This document shows, one piece after another, positions 45,097 through 55,971 of a DNA stretch of 64,000 nucleotides (its first letter is position 1; every line of letters starts with the position of its first letter). The notes beneath the pieces are model-generated. The model had not been told where the DNA came from. It saw nothing but the letters and a program-made list of their open reading frames with translations, and ran no database searches. Source of the DNA: Azospirillum brasilense (lineage in GTDB: Bacteria > Pseudomonadota > Alphaproteobacteria > Azospirillales > Azospirillaceae). The translations under genes and the position numbers were made by a program. The DNA is taken from positions 1 through 64,000 of the forward strand of contig NZ_QLKQ01000038.1 in NCBI RefSeq assembly GCF_003349955.1, in the 5' to 3' direction.

Positions 45097-45785
45097 GGGC
45101 CGTTTCCGCCCCCTGGCGGGAGCCGCGAAAATCGGAAATCGCAGTGGGTGGCGCCACCCGCCAGGGTTTGTGTCCTTTCCAGATGGACGCCGCGTGTCGC
45201 GTAGGCGTCGAAATCGAGACCGCAGATGTTCGGCAGGATGTCCTTGTCGCCGTGACGGGCCGCGAACTTGCAGAACCCGCAGGCTTTGTAGTTGATGCCG
45301 AACGCGAAATGGTCCCCTGGACCCGGCTCGACGAAGTCGTAGACGAAATCCTCGGGGAACTGCTCCTGACGGCTTTTCTCCGCCTGCTCACGCAAAAACG
45401 CCTGATTCTCCGGCGACAGGAATTGGCGCCCTGCGGCAAGACGTTCCACTTCGGGCACGGTGAGCAGTTGGGCCTTGTAGGCTTCCCGCTCGACATCGCC
45501 GATCACCGACAACGGCACGCCGTGCCGCCGGAGCACCCGGCTGATGGCCATGAAGCCGAGGAGCCGCATGAAGAAGTCGCTCATGCGGCTGTCTGCGCCC
45601 CCGACATAGGGCATCTGGGTGAGCACGATGCCAAACTCGTCCATCACCGCCCGCTTGATACCATCGATGTCGGATGGGTGGACATGCTCGCCCAACATCC
45701 CTTCGGCAAGGTCGAGGCGCTGGCGCATGGATGCCTCCATGGCCTCGCGGTGTGCTTCGTAGAAAGGGTGGATGGCCTCGGCCAT
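45093..45785 (-). CDS. L-2-amino-thiazoline-4-carboxylic acid hydrolase-family protein
   Basis: A 230-aa protein with the ATC hydrolase pattern: CGFCKFA (Cys169, Cys172), ILPNICGLDFDAY (Cys188), and LAGGATHCDFRF (Cys215). Such enzymes open 2-amino-thiazoline-4-carboxylate on the way to L-cysteine, and many family members are uncharacterised. ATG 45785 has GGGAG at seven bases. It is the last gene of the liv operon, 61 bp after livM, suggesting the transporter imports its substrate. Confidence 0.8.
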   Translation of the reverse strand: MAEAIHPFYEAHREAMEASMRQRLDLAEGMLGEHVHPSDIDGIKRAVMDEFGIVLTQMPYVGGADSRMSDFFMRLLGFMAISRVLRRHGVPLSVIGDVEREAYKAQLLTVPEVERLAAGRQFLSPENQAFLREQAEKSRQEQFPEDFVYDFVEPGPGDHFAFGINYKACGFCKFAARHGDKDILPNICGLDFDAYATRGVHLERTQTLAGGATHCDFRFSRLPPGGGNGP

Positions 45786-45846
45786 TGGCGTCTCCCAGGA
45801 TGAACCGAAATCGGTCGGCGCCGTCGCCCCGCTCACGTCACCCCGC

Positions 45847-46830
45847 TCACGGGCGCTTGCCGACGAACCGGGCGGCGATCTCGCCGACAATGCCGCGGCG
45901 GAACAGCAGCACGCAGGCGACGAAGATCACGCCGATCACCACCGGCACCGGCAGGTTGCTCGCCGCCAGATAATTCTCCAGCGTCACCACCAGCGCCGCC
46001 CCGACCACCGGCCCGAACAGCGTCCCGATGCCGCCGAGCAGGGTCATCAGAACCACCGCGCCGGACATCTGCCACTGCACATCGGTCAGGGTGGCGAGCT
46101 GGAAGACGATGGCCTTGGTGCCGCCGGCCAGCCCCGCCAGGGCGGCGGACAGGACGAAGGCCATCAGCTTGTAATGGTCGGTGCGGTAGCCGAGTGAGAT
46201 GGCGCGCGGCTCGTTCTCGCGGATCGCCTTCAGGACCTGCCCGAAGGGCGAATGGACGGTGCGCCAGATCACCAGGAATCCAAACAGGAAGACCGCCAGC
46301 ACCGTGTAGTACATCGCCATCGGCTGGCTGAGATCGATCATGCCGAACAGATGGCCGCGCGGCACCGCCTGGATGCCATCCTCGCCGCCGGTGAACTTGA
46401 GCTGCAGGGCCATGAAGAAGACCATCTGCGACAGCGCCAGGGTGATCATGGCGAAGTAGATGCCCTGCCGGCGGATCGCCAGCGCCCCGAAGGCCAGCCC
46501 GAGCGTCGCGGAAAAGGCGGTGCCCAGCAGGATGCCGAGTTCCGGGGGCAGCCCCCAGACCTTCACCGTGTGGGCGGTGATGTAGGCCGCCCCGCCGAAG
46601 AAGGCGGCGTGGCCGAAGCTGAGCAGACCGGCGAAACCGATCAGCAGGTTGAAGGCGCAGGCGAACAGCGCGAAGCACAGCACCTTCATCACGAAGACGG
46701 GGTACAGCACGTAGGGCGCGGCGATCAGAACCAGCAGCAGCACGGCCAGAGCCACGAGGCCCGGCATGGATGGCCTGCCCGTGGTGGGGGCCGCGGTTTC
46801 GCGGCGGACGGCGTGGATTTCGGTCGCCAT
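45847..46830 (-). CDS. livM: Branched-chain amino acid-type ABC permease LivM
   Basis: A 327-aa permease with about 10 helices. FAGLLSFGHAAFFGGAAYITAH and the loop IRENEPRAISLGYRTDHYKLMAF, which docks to the ATPases, are the LivM signatures. It starts 3 bp after the livH stop. It forms the membrane pore with LivH. Confidence 0.93.
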   Translation of the reverse strand: MATEIHAVRRETAAPTTGRPSMPGLVALAVLLLVLIAAPYVLYPVFVMKVLCFALFACAFNLLIGFAGLLSFGHAAFFGGAAYITAHTVKVWGLPPELGILLGTAFSATLGLAFGALAIRRQGIYFAMITLALSQMVFFMALQLKFTGGEDGIQAVPRGHLFGMIDLSQPMAMYYTVLAVFLFGFLVIWRTVHSPFGQVLKAIRENEPRAISLGYRTDHYKLMAFVLSAALAGLAGGTKAIVFQLATLTDVQWQMSGAVVLMTLLGGIGTLFGPVVGAALVVTLENYLAASNLPVPVVIGVIFVACVLLFRRGIVGEIAARFVGKRP

Positions 46831-46833
46831 GGG

Positions 46834-47721
46834 TCACCTCTCCCGCCCGAACAGGCCGGCGGGCTTGATCAGCAGCACCACGGCCATGATGACGAAGACG
46901 ACGATGTTGGACGCCTCCGGATAGAACACCTTCGTCAGACCTTCCAGCAGCCCTAGCCCGTAGCCGGTCAGCACCGCCCCCAGAATCGAGCCCATGCCAC
47001 CGATCACCACCACGGCGAAGACGACGATGATCAGGTTGGAGCCCATCAGAGGCGACACCTGATAGATCGGCGCGGCGAGAACGCCGGCCAGCCCGGCCAG
47101 CGCGACGCCGAAGCCGTAGGTCGCCGTGATCATCAGCGGCACATTGATGCCGAAGGCCTGGACCAGCACCGGATTCTCGGTGGCGGCGCGCAGGTAGGCG
47201 CCGAGCTTCGTCCGCTCGATGGCGTACCAGGTGGCGAGGCAGACGACCAGCGAGGCGACAACGACCCAGCCGCGGTAGTTGGGCAGGAACATGAAGCCGA
47301 GATTCTGCCCGCCGCGCAGCAGGTCGGGAATCGGGTAGGGCTGGCCCGACACGCCGTAGAAATGGCGGAACGCCCCCTCCACGATCAGCGCGAGGCCGAA
47401 GGTCAGCAACAGCCCGTAGAGATGGTCCAGCTTGTAGAGGCGGCTGAGCAGCGTCTTTTCCAGCACCACGCCGAAGGCGCCGACGACCAGCGGCGCCAGC
47501 AGCAGCGCCCACCAGTAGCCGATCCCCGCCGTGGTCAGCAGCAGCCACGCCACGAAGGCCCCCAGCATGTAAAGGGCGCCGTGGGCGAAGTTGATGACGT
47601 TCAGCATGCCGAAGATGACCGCCAGCCCGAGGCTGAGCAGCGCGTAGAAGGACCCGTTGATCAGCCCCAGCAGAAGCTGCCCGAACAGCGCCTGGGGCGG
47701 GATGCCGAAGATTGTGGACAT
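46834..47721 (-). CDS. livH: Branched-chain amino acid-type ABC permease LivH
   Basis: A 295-aa permease. NGSFYALLSLGLAVIFGMLNVINFAHG is the diagnostic LivH N-terminal motif, and the cytoplasmic loop is RTKLGAYLRAATENPVLVQAFGIN. It pairs with LivM and is separated from livJ by a 94-bp gap holding a large hairpin. Confidence 0.93.
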   Translation of the reverse strand: MSTIFGIPPQALFGQLLLGLINGSFYALLSLGLAVIFGMLNVINFAHGALYMLGAFVAWLLLTTAGIGYWWALLLAPLVVGAFGVVLEKTLLSRLYKLDHLYGLLLTFGLALIVEGAFRHFYGVSGQPYPIPDLLRGGQNLGFMFLPNYRGWVVVASLVVCLATWYAIERTKLGAYLRAATENPVLVQAFGINVPLMITATYGFGVALAGLAGVLAAPIYQVSPLMGSNLIIVVFAVVVIGGMGSILGAVLTGYGLGLLEGLTKVFYPEASNIVVFVIMAVVLLIKPAGLFGRER

Positions 47722-47758
47722 GTCGCTCGCTTCCGGCCGTTCTGCGCGGCGGGTGATC

Positions 47759-47806
47759 GCCCCGGCGTTCCATCCCCACGCGCGGCGGCGGACGGAACGC
47801 CGGGGC
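47759..47806 (-). other. Intercistronic hairpin between livJ and livH
   Basis: A 13-bp perfect stem (GCCCCGGCGTTCC/GGAACGCCGGGGC) with a 22-base loop and no T-run. Such a structure downstream of a binding-protein gene typically stabilises the upstream mRNA. Confidence 0.6.
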
Positions 47807-47815
47807 GGGCGGGGA

Positions 47816-49030
47816 TCAGCCCGGCAGCTTGCAGCCGCTTTCCGCCAGGGTGGCGAAGGCCTCGTCGCCGGGGATGGTTCGGATGATCTCGTAATAATCC
47901 CACGGCCCCTTGGACTCGCTGGGCTTCTTCACGCGGGCCAGATACATGTCGTGGACCATGCGCCCGTTCGGCAGGATCTTGCCGTTCTTGGCGAACATGT
48001 CGTTGACCGGCATCTCCTTCATCTTGGCGGCGACGGTCGGCCCGTCGTCGGTCCCCGCCGCCTCGACAGCCTTCAGGTAGTGCTTGACCGAGGAGTAGCT
48101 GCCGGCTTGCACCATGGTCGGCATCTTGCCGGTCTTCGCCTTGTACTTTTCCGACCAGGCGCGTTTCTCGTCGTCCATGTCCCAGTAGAAGCCGGTGGTG
48201 AGGACGAGGTCCTGGGCGACCTGGAGCCCCAACGCGTGCACGTCCGACAGGAAGATCAGCAGCCCGGCCAGCTTCTGCTGCCCGCTCTGCGTCAGGCCGA
48301 ACTCGGACGCCTGCTTGATCGAGGTGATGGTGTCGCCGCCGGCGTTGGCGAGGCCGATGACCTGCGCGCCCGACGACTGCGCCTGCAGCAGGAAGGAGGA
48401 GAAGTCCGCCGTGTTCAGCGGCGCGCGCACCGCACCGACGACCGAGCCGCCGGCCTTCTTGACCTGTGCGGCCGTGTCGGTTTCGAGCTGGTGGCCGAAG
48501 GCGTAGTCGGCGGTCAGGAAGAACCAGCTCTTGCCGCCCTCCTTCACGATGGCCTGCCCGGTGCCGACGGCCAGCGCGCGGGTGTCGTAGGCCCAGTGGA
48601 AGCCGGTGGGCGAGCAGGCGTCGCCGGTCAGGCGCGAGGTCGCCGGCCCCTGCATGAGGAAGATGGTCTTCTTCTCGCGAGTCACCTCCTGAACCGCCAG
48701 GGCGACGCCGGAGTTCGGGACGTCGACGATGACGTCCACCCCGTCGCGGTCGATCCATTCGCGGGACAGGTTGGAGCCGATGTCCGGCTTGTTCTGGTGG
48801 TCGGCCGAAACGACCTCGATGGGCTTGCCGAGAATCTTGCCGCCCACCTCCTCGACCGCCATGCGGACGGCGACCGCCGAGCCCTCGCCGCCGAGGTCGG
48901 CATAGAGGCCGGAACGGTCGTTGAGGACGCCGATCTTCACGACGTCGCCGGAGATTTTGCCCTGCTGGGCCTGCGCGGAACCGACGGCCAGCGCGGCAAG
49001 CGCCGCCCCGGCAAGCAGACGTGCAATCAT
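47816..49030 (-). CDS. livJ: Branched-chain amino acid-type ABC substrate-binding protein LivJ-like
   Basis: A 404-aa exported type I periplasmic binding protein (signal peptide MIARLLAGAALAALAVGSAQA). DVVKIGVLNDRSGLYADLGGEGSAVAVRMAVEEVGG is the family opening. ATG 49030 has GGGAGGA six bases upstream. LivJ-like proteins of this type also bind aromatic acids, amides or urea, so leucine is only one option. It is the third gene of livG-livF-livJ-livH-livM. Confidence 0.92.
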   Translation of the reverse strand: MIARLLAGAALAALAVGSAQAQQGKISGDVVKIGVLNDRSGLYADLGGEGSAVAVRMAVEEVGGKILGKPIEVVSADHQNKPDIGSNLSREWIDRDGVDVIVDVPNSGVALAVQEVTREKKTIFLMQGPATSRLTGDACSPTGFHWAYDTRALAVGTGQAIVKEGGKSWFFLTADYAFGHQLETDTAAQVKKAGGSVVGAVRAPLNTADFSSFLLQAQSSGAQVIGLANAGGDTITSIKQASEFGLTQSGQQKLAGLLIFLSDVHALGLQVAQDLVLTTGFYWDMDDEKRAWSEKYKAKTGKMPTMVQAGSYSSVKHYLKAVEAAGTDDGPTVAAKMKEMPVNDMFAKNGKILPNGRMVHDMYLARVKKPSESKGPWDYYEIIRTIPGDEAFATLAESGCKLPG

Positions 49031-49073
49031 TCCATTCCTCCCGGTTCGAATTCGAGCGTTTCTGCTTGTTGAT

Positions 49074-49788
<715 letters not shown>

Positions 49789-49796
<8 letters not shown>

Positions 49797-50544
49797 GACC
49801 GCTCCCCATATAGGCTTCCCGGACCTTCGGGTGGCGCGACACCTCGGCGTAGGGCCCCTCGGCCAGCACCTCGCCGCGGGCCAGCACGGTGATCCAGTCC
49901 GACAGGTTGGACACCACGGACAGGTTGTGCTCCACCATCAGGATCGTGCGGTTGGCTGAGACCCGCTTGATCAGCGCGGCGATGCGGTCGATGTCCTCGT
50001 GCCCCATGCCGGCCATCGGCTCGTCCAGCAGCAGCATCTCCGGCTCCAGGGCCAGCGTCGTGGCGATCTCCAGCGCCCGCTTGCGGCCGTAGGGTAGCTC
50101 CGCCGCCGGCCGGTGGGCGTAGCCGGCCAGCCCGACATCCTCCAGCAGCTCCATCGCCCGCCCGTTCAGCCGGTCGAGCACCGATTCCGATGTCCAGAAG
50201 TGGAAGGAGTTGCCGAGCGGCCGTTGCAGCCCGACGCGCACATTCTCCAGAACCGACAGATGCGGGAACACCGCCGAAATCTGAAAGGAGCGGATGATGC
50301 CCAGCCGTGCCACGTCCGCCGGCTTGACCGCGGTGATGTCGCGCCCGTTGAACAGGATGTTCCCGGAGCTGGGTTGAAGAAACTTGGTGAGCAGATTGAA
50401 AACGGTCGTTTTTCCGGCCCCGTTGGGACCGATCAGCGCATGGATGGACCCCCGTTTCACCCGCAGGCTGACGTCGCGGACGGCGACGAAGCCCCGGAAT
50501 TCCTTGGTCAGTCCGCGCGTCTCCAGAATGACGTCACTTGCCAT
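49789..50544 (-). CDS. livG: Branched-chain amino acid-type ABC ATPase LivG
   Basis: A 251-aa ABC ATPase. Walker A is GPNGAGKTT and Walker B LLLDEPMAGMGHED. The signature motif is ELPYGRKRALEIAT, the LivG variant of LSGGQ. GGGGAGG precedes the ATG. It is the first gene of the operon, and the promoter should lie in 50545-50700. Confidence 0.93.
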
Positions 50545-50877
50545 ATCCTCCCCATTCCCTGTTTTTCAGCGGCCTTCCGCGAGACCGCCTGTTGTTTGGT
50601 TCAGGTTAGCAGCAATCTGTCACACGTACAGCTTACGGAAAGAACTTAATCCCGTCCATCCGGAAGCACTTATGGCGCGACAATGCGTTGCCGGACGGCG
50701 AGTCCGGAGGGGGAAAGGACCTTGTGGGTGGCCAAAACGCGGGCATGAAAAAAGCGGCCACGCAGGGCCGCACACCGACTCGCGGCACGCCCCCGGACCC
50801 GAGGCCGGAGGCGTGCCTTTCTCTTTCGACGCAGGAGCCGGAAACCGCGGTGCCGATACGACTCAGGCGGCCCCGGC
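50545..50877. other. Intergenic region upstream of livG and downstream of marR
   Basis: The 333 bp contain no gene. They hold the marR terminator (listed separately) and a second hairpin at 50784-50817 (GGCACGCC/GGCGTGCC) followed by TTTCTCTTT on the plus strand. No promoter for livG stands out clearly. Confidence 0.5.
50748..50771 (-). terminator. Rho-independent terminator downstream of marR
   Basis: The stem GCGGCC/GGCCGC (6 bp, loop of six) is followed on the minus strand by six T. Confidence 0.8.
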
Positions 50878-51351
50878 TCAGGCCGCCGAGGTCAGCGGAA
50901 AGCCGCTGTAGTCGAGCGAGGCGGACCAGAAGCGTTCGAGCTTGCGCAGGGTCTCGTTCGCCTTGACCAGCTCCTCGTCGCTGAAGCCGGCCTTCTCCAG
51001 CGCCGTCAGGTGGCGCTCGAACATGCGGCTGATCTTCTCGCGGAGATCGAGGCCCTTCTCCGACAGGCGGACGCGCACCGACCGGCGGTCGTGCGGCGAA
51101 CGCTCCTGCCCGAGATAGCCGTTCTCGACCATCTTCTTGACGTTGTAGGACACGTTGGAGCCGAGATAGTAGCCGCGCGCCGTCAGCTCGCCGACGGTCA
51201 TCTCGTCCTCGCCGATGTTGTACAGGATCAGGCTCTGGACGTTGTTGATGTCCTGGATACCGAGCCGGTCAAGCTCGGTCTTCAGCACCTCGAGAAAGTG
51301 GCGGTGAAGCCGTTCGATCAAGAGGATGCTTTCGTAATAGGGTTTGCGCAC
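50878..51351 (-). CDS. ldtR: MarR-family regulator, LdtR-like
   Basis: A 157-aa winged-helix regulator. MRKPYYESILLIERLHRHFLEV, GIQDINNVQSLILYNIG and GYYLGSNVSYNVKKMVENGYL (recognition helix) match LdtR, which in Rhizobiales controls an L,D-transpeptidase gene and stress tolerance. The match is from memory of the family. No transpeptidase gene adjoins it. It stands upstream of the liv operon but is separated from it by a terminator. Confidence 0.8.
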   Translation of the reverse strand: MRKPYYESILLIERLHRHFLEVLKTELDRLGIQDINNVQSLILYNIGEDEMTVGELTARGYYLGSNVSYNVKKMVENGYLGQERSPHDRRSVRVRLSEKGLDLREKISRMFERHLTALEKAGFSDEELVKANETLRKLERFWSASLDYSGFPLTSAA

Positions 51352-51743
51352 CGCGGTCTCCTTTGGCTCGTACCGGACATGGGCCGACCTGTGGCCTTTC
51401 CGGGGTCCTTAAGGGGAGATTAACCGATCATTGTCCGGCAATCACCTCAATAATGCCCCAAAAGCACGGCCCGGGTTGTAGAACAGCCTGGCCCTGCGGA
51501 ATACCCCCGTCCTGCCGTGCCAAGCCCCGTCGCGTGCCGGAATGTGCCCGGAATCCGGGCATCCCGGCGGCATTCCCGCCCGGCGAACCGGGCGGCAAGC
51601 CGACCCGTCCCACCCGACCTTTCATAACAACCGTCAGGTTTGAGACAAGTCCCGCAAGGATTTCCCTGATACTAACGCAGAAACACGCGGAATGTGCCCG
51701 CATCCTTGCACGTCCTGAGTGCAATAAAGGAGAGCGGGCCTCT
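51352..51743. other. Gene-free stretch upstream of marR
   Basis: The 392 bp lack a credible reading frame. An 8-bp GC-rich hairpin with a CGAA loop (51576-51595) lies between the acyl-CoA hydrolase 3' end and the marR promoter, without a T-run. Nothing else recognisable was found. Confidence 0.5.
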
Positions 51744-52853
51744 TCATTCGGTAAAGCGCAAATCCCCGCCAACGGGTTCGGCGAAGTAACCGGCGACCTC
51801 TTCAGCCGTCACGTCGGCCAGAGAGGCCGGCGACCAGCGCGGGTTCCGGTCCTTGTCGACCAGCGCCGCGCGGATGCCTTCGTAGAAATCATGGCGGGCG
51901 AGGAAGGCGAGGCTGAGGCGAAGCTCCTGGATCATGCAGCCGTCGAAGTCCAGCGCTGCGCCGCGGCGCAGCGCCTCCAGCGTCACCTTCAGGCTGGTCG
52001 GCGACACCCGCTTCAGCGTGGCGAGCTGGCCGGCGGCCCACTCCGTGCCTTCGGCCTCCAAAGCGGCGACGATGGCCTCCACGCCGTCATGGGCGTAGCA
52101 GCGGTCGATGGCCGCGCGGTTGGCGGCGACCGGCGGTTCGCCGGCTTCCTCACGATGGCGGGCGACCGCCTCGTCGGCCGGCACGCCGTCGGCCAGCTCG
52201 GCGATCAGGGACTCCAGCTTGGCGCTGGGCACGAAGGCGTCGGCGGCGCCGACCTCGATCATGTCGGCCGCCTTCAGACGGTCGCCGGTCAGGCCCAGCC
52301 AGATGCCGACCTGTCCGGGCAGGCGCGGCAGGAAATAGGTGCCGCCGACGTCCGGATAGAGCCCGATGCCCGTCTCCGGCATGGCGAACATCGTCCGTTC
52401 GGTCACGATGCGATGTGACCCGTGCACCGACAGGCCGACGCCGCCGCCCATGCTGATGCCATCGATCAGCGCGACATAGGGCTTCGGGCAGGTATGGATC
52501 AGGCGGTTGAGGACATATTCCTCGCTGAAGAAGGCGCGGATGGACGCGCCGTCGTCCTGCCCCGCCTTGGCAGCCTTGCCCGTCTCGTACAGGTTCACCA
52601 CGTCGCCGCCGGCGCAGAAGGCCTTCTCCCCCGCACCCTGCACGACGATGGCCTTGACCTCGGGATCGGCGATCCAGGCGCGCAACTGCGGATCGAACAG
52701 GCGGATCATGCCCAGCGTCAGGGCGTTCAGCGCCTTTGGGCGGTTCAGCGTCACCAGCCCGATGGAGCCGCGGCGTTCGAACAGGATCTCGGCGTTCTGG
52801 GTTTCGGCGTTCTGGGTCTGGGCGGGGTCGCTCATGGTTCCGGTCGTTTCCAT
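51744..52853 (-). CDS. 3-hydroxyisobutyryl-CoA hydrolase (crotonase superfamily)
   Basis: A 369-aa crotonase-fold enzyme. LNRPKALNALTLGMIRLFDPQL, the oxyanion loop FCAGGDVVNLY, YPKPYVAL-like PKPYVALIDGISMGGGVGLSVHG, and FAMPETGIGLYPDVGGTYFLPRL are typical of 3-hydroxyisobutyryl-CoA hydrolases of valine degradation. The length, longer than a simple enoyl-CoA hydratase, also fits. The N-terminus carries a short repeat, QTQNAETQNAE, and the start may be ATG 52835. Confidence 0.88.
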   Translation of the reverse strand: METTGTMSDPAQTQNAETQNAEILFERRGSIGLVTLNRPKALNALTLGMIRLFDPQLRAWIADPEVKAIVVQGAGEKAFCAGGDVVNLYETGKAAKAGQDDGASIRAFFSEEYVLNRLIHTCPKPYVALIDGISMGGGVGLSVHGSHRIVTERTMFAMPETGIGLYPDVGGTYFLPRLPGQVGIWLGLTGDRLKAADMIEVGAADAFVPSAKLESLIAELADGVPADEAVARHREEAGEPPVAANRAAIDRCYAHDGVEAIVAALEAEGTEWAAGQLATLKRVSPTSLKVTLEALRRGAALDFDGCMIQELRLSLAFLARHDFYEGIRAALVDKDRNPRWSPASLADVTAEEVAGYFAEPVGGDLRFTE

Positions 52854-53002
52854 TTGTTCGTTTGTGGGGCGAATTGATCGGTTTCGGGCGATGATACGGG
52901 CGGCGGGCGGCGTGTCAAACCGCGGTTTCGCAGCGCAGCGTCGCGGAACACCGCCCCGGCCTCAGCCGTTGCCGCACCCACAGTCATGAGCGGGACAGTT
53001 CC

Positions 53003-53971
53003 ATGATGGCAGCCTCAGCAGCGCAAGCGTCACGTCAGGAGGGAGCTGGCCGCAAGACGGCCATCATCCTCAACCGGTCCGCGGGAACGCTGGCCGGACA
53101 GCCGATCGACGACACGGTGGCGGCGATCCGCAGCGCCTTCGAACGGCACGGGGCGGAGGTGTCGCTGACCGCGGTGGAGCCGGCCGACTGCGCGTCGGAA
53201 ATCCGCAAGGCGATCGACTCCGACGCGGAGCTGGTCATCGTCGGCGGCGGCGACGGGACCATCCACACCGCGGTCAACATGATCCTGCCCACCGGCAAGA
53301 TCCTGGGCATCCTGCCGCTCGGCACCATGAACCTGCTGGCGCGCGACCTGAAGACGCCGCTGGACCTCGACGAGGCGTACGAGGCCCTGGCCGCCGGGGA
53401 GGTGAGCAGCATCGACGTGGCGGAGGTGAACGGCGAGGTCTACCTGAACAGCTCCGTCCTCGGCTTCTACCCGCAAGTGGTCCAGGAGCGCGAGGAGAAG
53501 CGCAAGCGGCACCGCCTGCTGAAATGGCCGGCGATGGCGCTCGCCATGGTCCGCACCTTCCGCCGCCTGCCCCTGCTCGACGTGCGGATCGACTGGGGCG
53601 ACGGGCCCCGCCGCGTGCGCACACCGATTCTCGTGGTGTCCAACAACCCCTTCGACGGCGAGGCGGGCAGCATGCTCCTGCGCCGCAACACGCTCGATTC
53701 CGGCAAGCTCGGCGTCTATGTGGCGCGGCAGCGCGACCCCTGGGGGCTGCTGCGGCTGATGGGCCGCACCATGCTCGGAACTTGGCAGCATGATGAGGAG
53801 TTGGAAACGCTGACGGCCACGCAACTGACGGTGCACAGCCGCCGGCGGCGGCTGAAGATGGTCAACGACGGCGAAATCCTGCAGATGGAGCCCCCACTGA
53901 ACTACCGCATCCGTCCCAAGGCGCTGAAGGTCCTGCTGCCCAAGGCGCCGCCTGAAGGCGACGGCGCGTGA
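53003..53971 (+). CDS. Diacylglycerol/lipid kinase family protein
   Basis: A 322-aa DAGK-catalytic-domain protein. The nucleotide-binding loop GGGDGTIHTAVN (about residues 82-93) and PLGTMNLLARDL are the diagnostic motifs, shared by bacterial lipid kinases such as YegS and DgkB. The C-terminal domain includes VSNNPFDGEAGSMLLRR and VNDGEILQMEPPL. It phosphorylates a lipid, but which one is unknown. The next gene, a phosphoesterase, starts 25 bp downstream. Confidence 0.9.
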   Translation: MMAASAAQASRQEGAGRKTAIILNRSAGTLAGQPIDDTVAAIRSAFERHGAEVSLTAVEPADCASEIRKAIDSDAELVIVGGGDGTIHTAVNMILPTGKILGILPLGTMNLLARDLKTPLDLDEAYEALAAGEVSSIDVAEVNGEVYLNSSVLGFYPQVVQEREEKRKRHRLLKWPAMALAMVRTFRRLPLLDVRIDWGDGPRRVRTPILVVSNNPFDGEAGSMLLRRNTLDSGKLGVYVARQRDPWGLLRLMGRTMLGTWQHDEELETLTATQLTVHSRRRRLKMVNDGEILQMEPPLNYRIRPKALKVLLPKAPPEGDGA

Positions 53972-53996
53972 CGGGAATGATTGCCGGGGAGGTGTC

Positions 53997-54845
53997 GTGA
54001 AGAAGCTCGCCCACATCTCGGACCTGCATTTCGGGCGGATCGACCCGCTGGTGGTCGACGGCCTGCTGGCCGACCTGACGGCGGCGCGGCCCGACCTGAT
54101 CGTCATCTCCGGCGATCTGGTCCAGCGCGCCAAGGCCCGCCATTTCCTGGAGGCGCGGGCCTTTCTGGAAAAGCTGCCCTTCCCCTATCTGGTCGTGCCG
54201 GGCAACCACGACATCCCGGTCTACAACGTGGTGCGCCGTTTCCTCGACCCGTTCGGCAACTACAAGCGCTACATCACCACCGACCTCAGCCCCTTCCACA
54301 TCGATTCGGAAATCGCCGTTCTGGGGATCAACACGGCGCGCTCGGTCATCGCGGATTTTTCCGAAGGGCGCATGAACAAGGCGCAGATCAAGCGCGTGCG
54401 CGAGGTGTTCTGCGAGGTGCCGGACACCGTCTTCAAGGTGCTGTTCACCCACCACCCCTTCCTGCCGCCCCCCGACGCGCCGAAGACGAAGCTGGTCGGG
54501 CGGCACAAGCTGGCTCTGCCGGCGCTGGAAAGCTGCGGGGTCGATCTGCTGCTGGCCGGGCATCTGCACCGCGCCTATTCCGGCGACATCATGACCCACC
54601 ACACCCAGGTGGCCCGCTCCATCCTGGTCGCCCAGGCCTCCACCGCGACCTCCACGCGGCTGCGCAACGAGGCCAACGCCTACAACCTCATCGCCATCGA
54701 GCCGCCGCGCGTCACCTTCGAGGTGCGGTCCTGGGAGGGGGCAGCCTTCACCGGCGGCCTCGTCTCGCAATGGCGCAAGGACGGCCACCGCTGGGTCATG
54801 GAGATGCAGGACTCGGGATTCAGACCTGTGAGCGGTGCGGCTTGA
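53997..54845 (+). CDS. Calcineurin-like metallophosphoesterase (CpdA-like)
   Basis: A 282-aa metallophosphoesterase with all metal motifs: ISDLHFG, SGDLVQ, VPGNHDIPVYN, FTHHPFLP and AGHLHRAYSG. The organisation resembles 3',5'-cAMP phosphodiesterase CpdA, though substrate specificity is unproven. GTG 53997 has GGGGAGG immediately upstream. It is probably cotranscribed with the lipid kinase and followed by a hairpin. Confidence 0.88.
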   Translation: MKKLAHISDLHFGRIDPLVVDGLLADLTAARPDLIVISGDLVQRAKARHFLEARAFLEKLPFPYLVVPGNHDIPVYNVVRRFLDPFGNYKRYITTDLSPFHIDSEIAVLGINTARSVIADFSEGRMNKAQIKRVREVFCEVPDTVFKVLFTHHPFLPPPDAPKTKLVGRHKLALPALESCGVDLLLAGHLHRAYSGDIMTHHTQVARSILVAQASTATSTRLRNEANAYNLIAIEPPRVTFEVRSWEGAAFTGGLVSQWRKDGHRWVMEMQDSGFRPVSGAA

Positions 54846-55922
<1,077 letters not shown>

Positions 55923-55971
55923 CCCGTCCGCGCGGGGCCGCGCTCCGGCGCGGCCTCCGCTCGCTTGTCCG

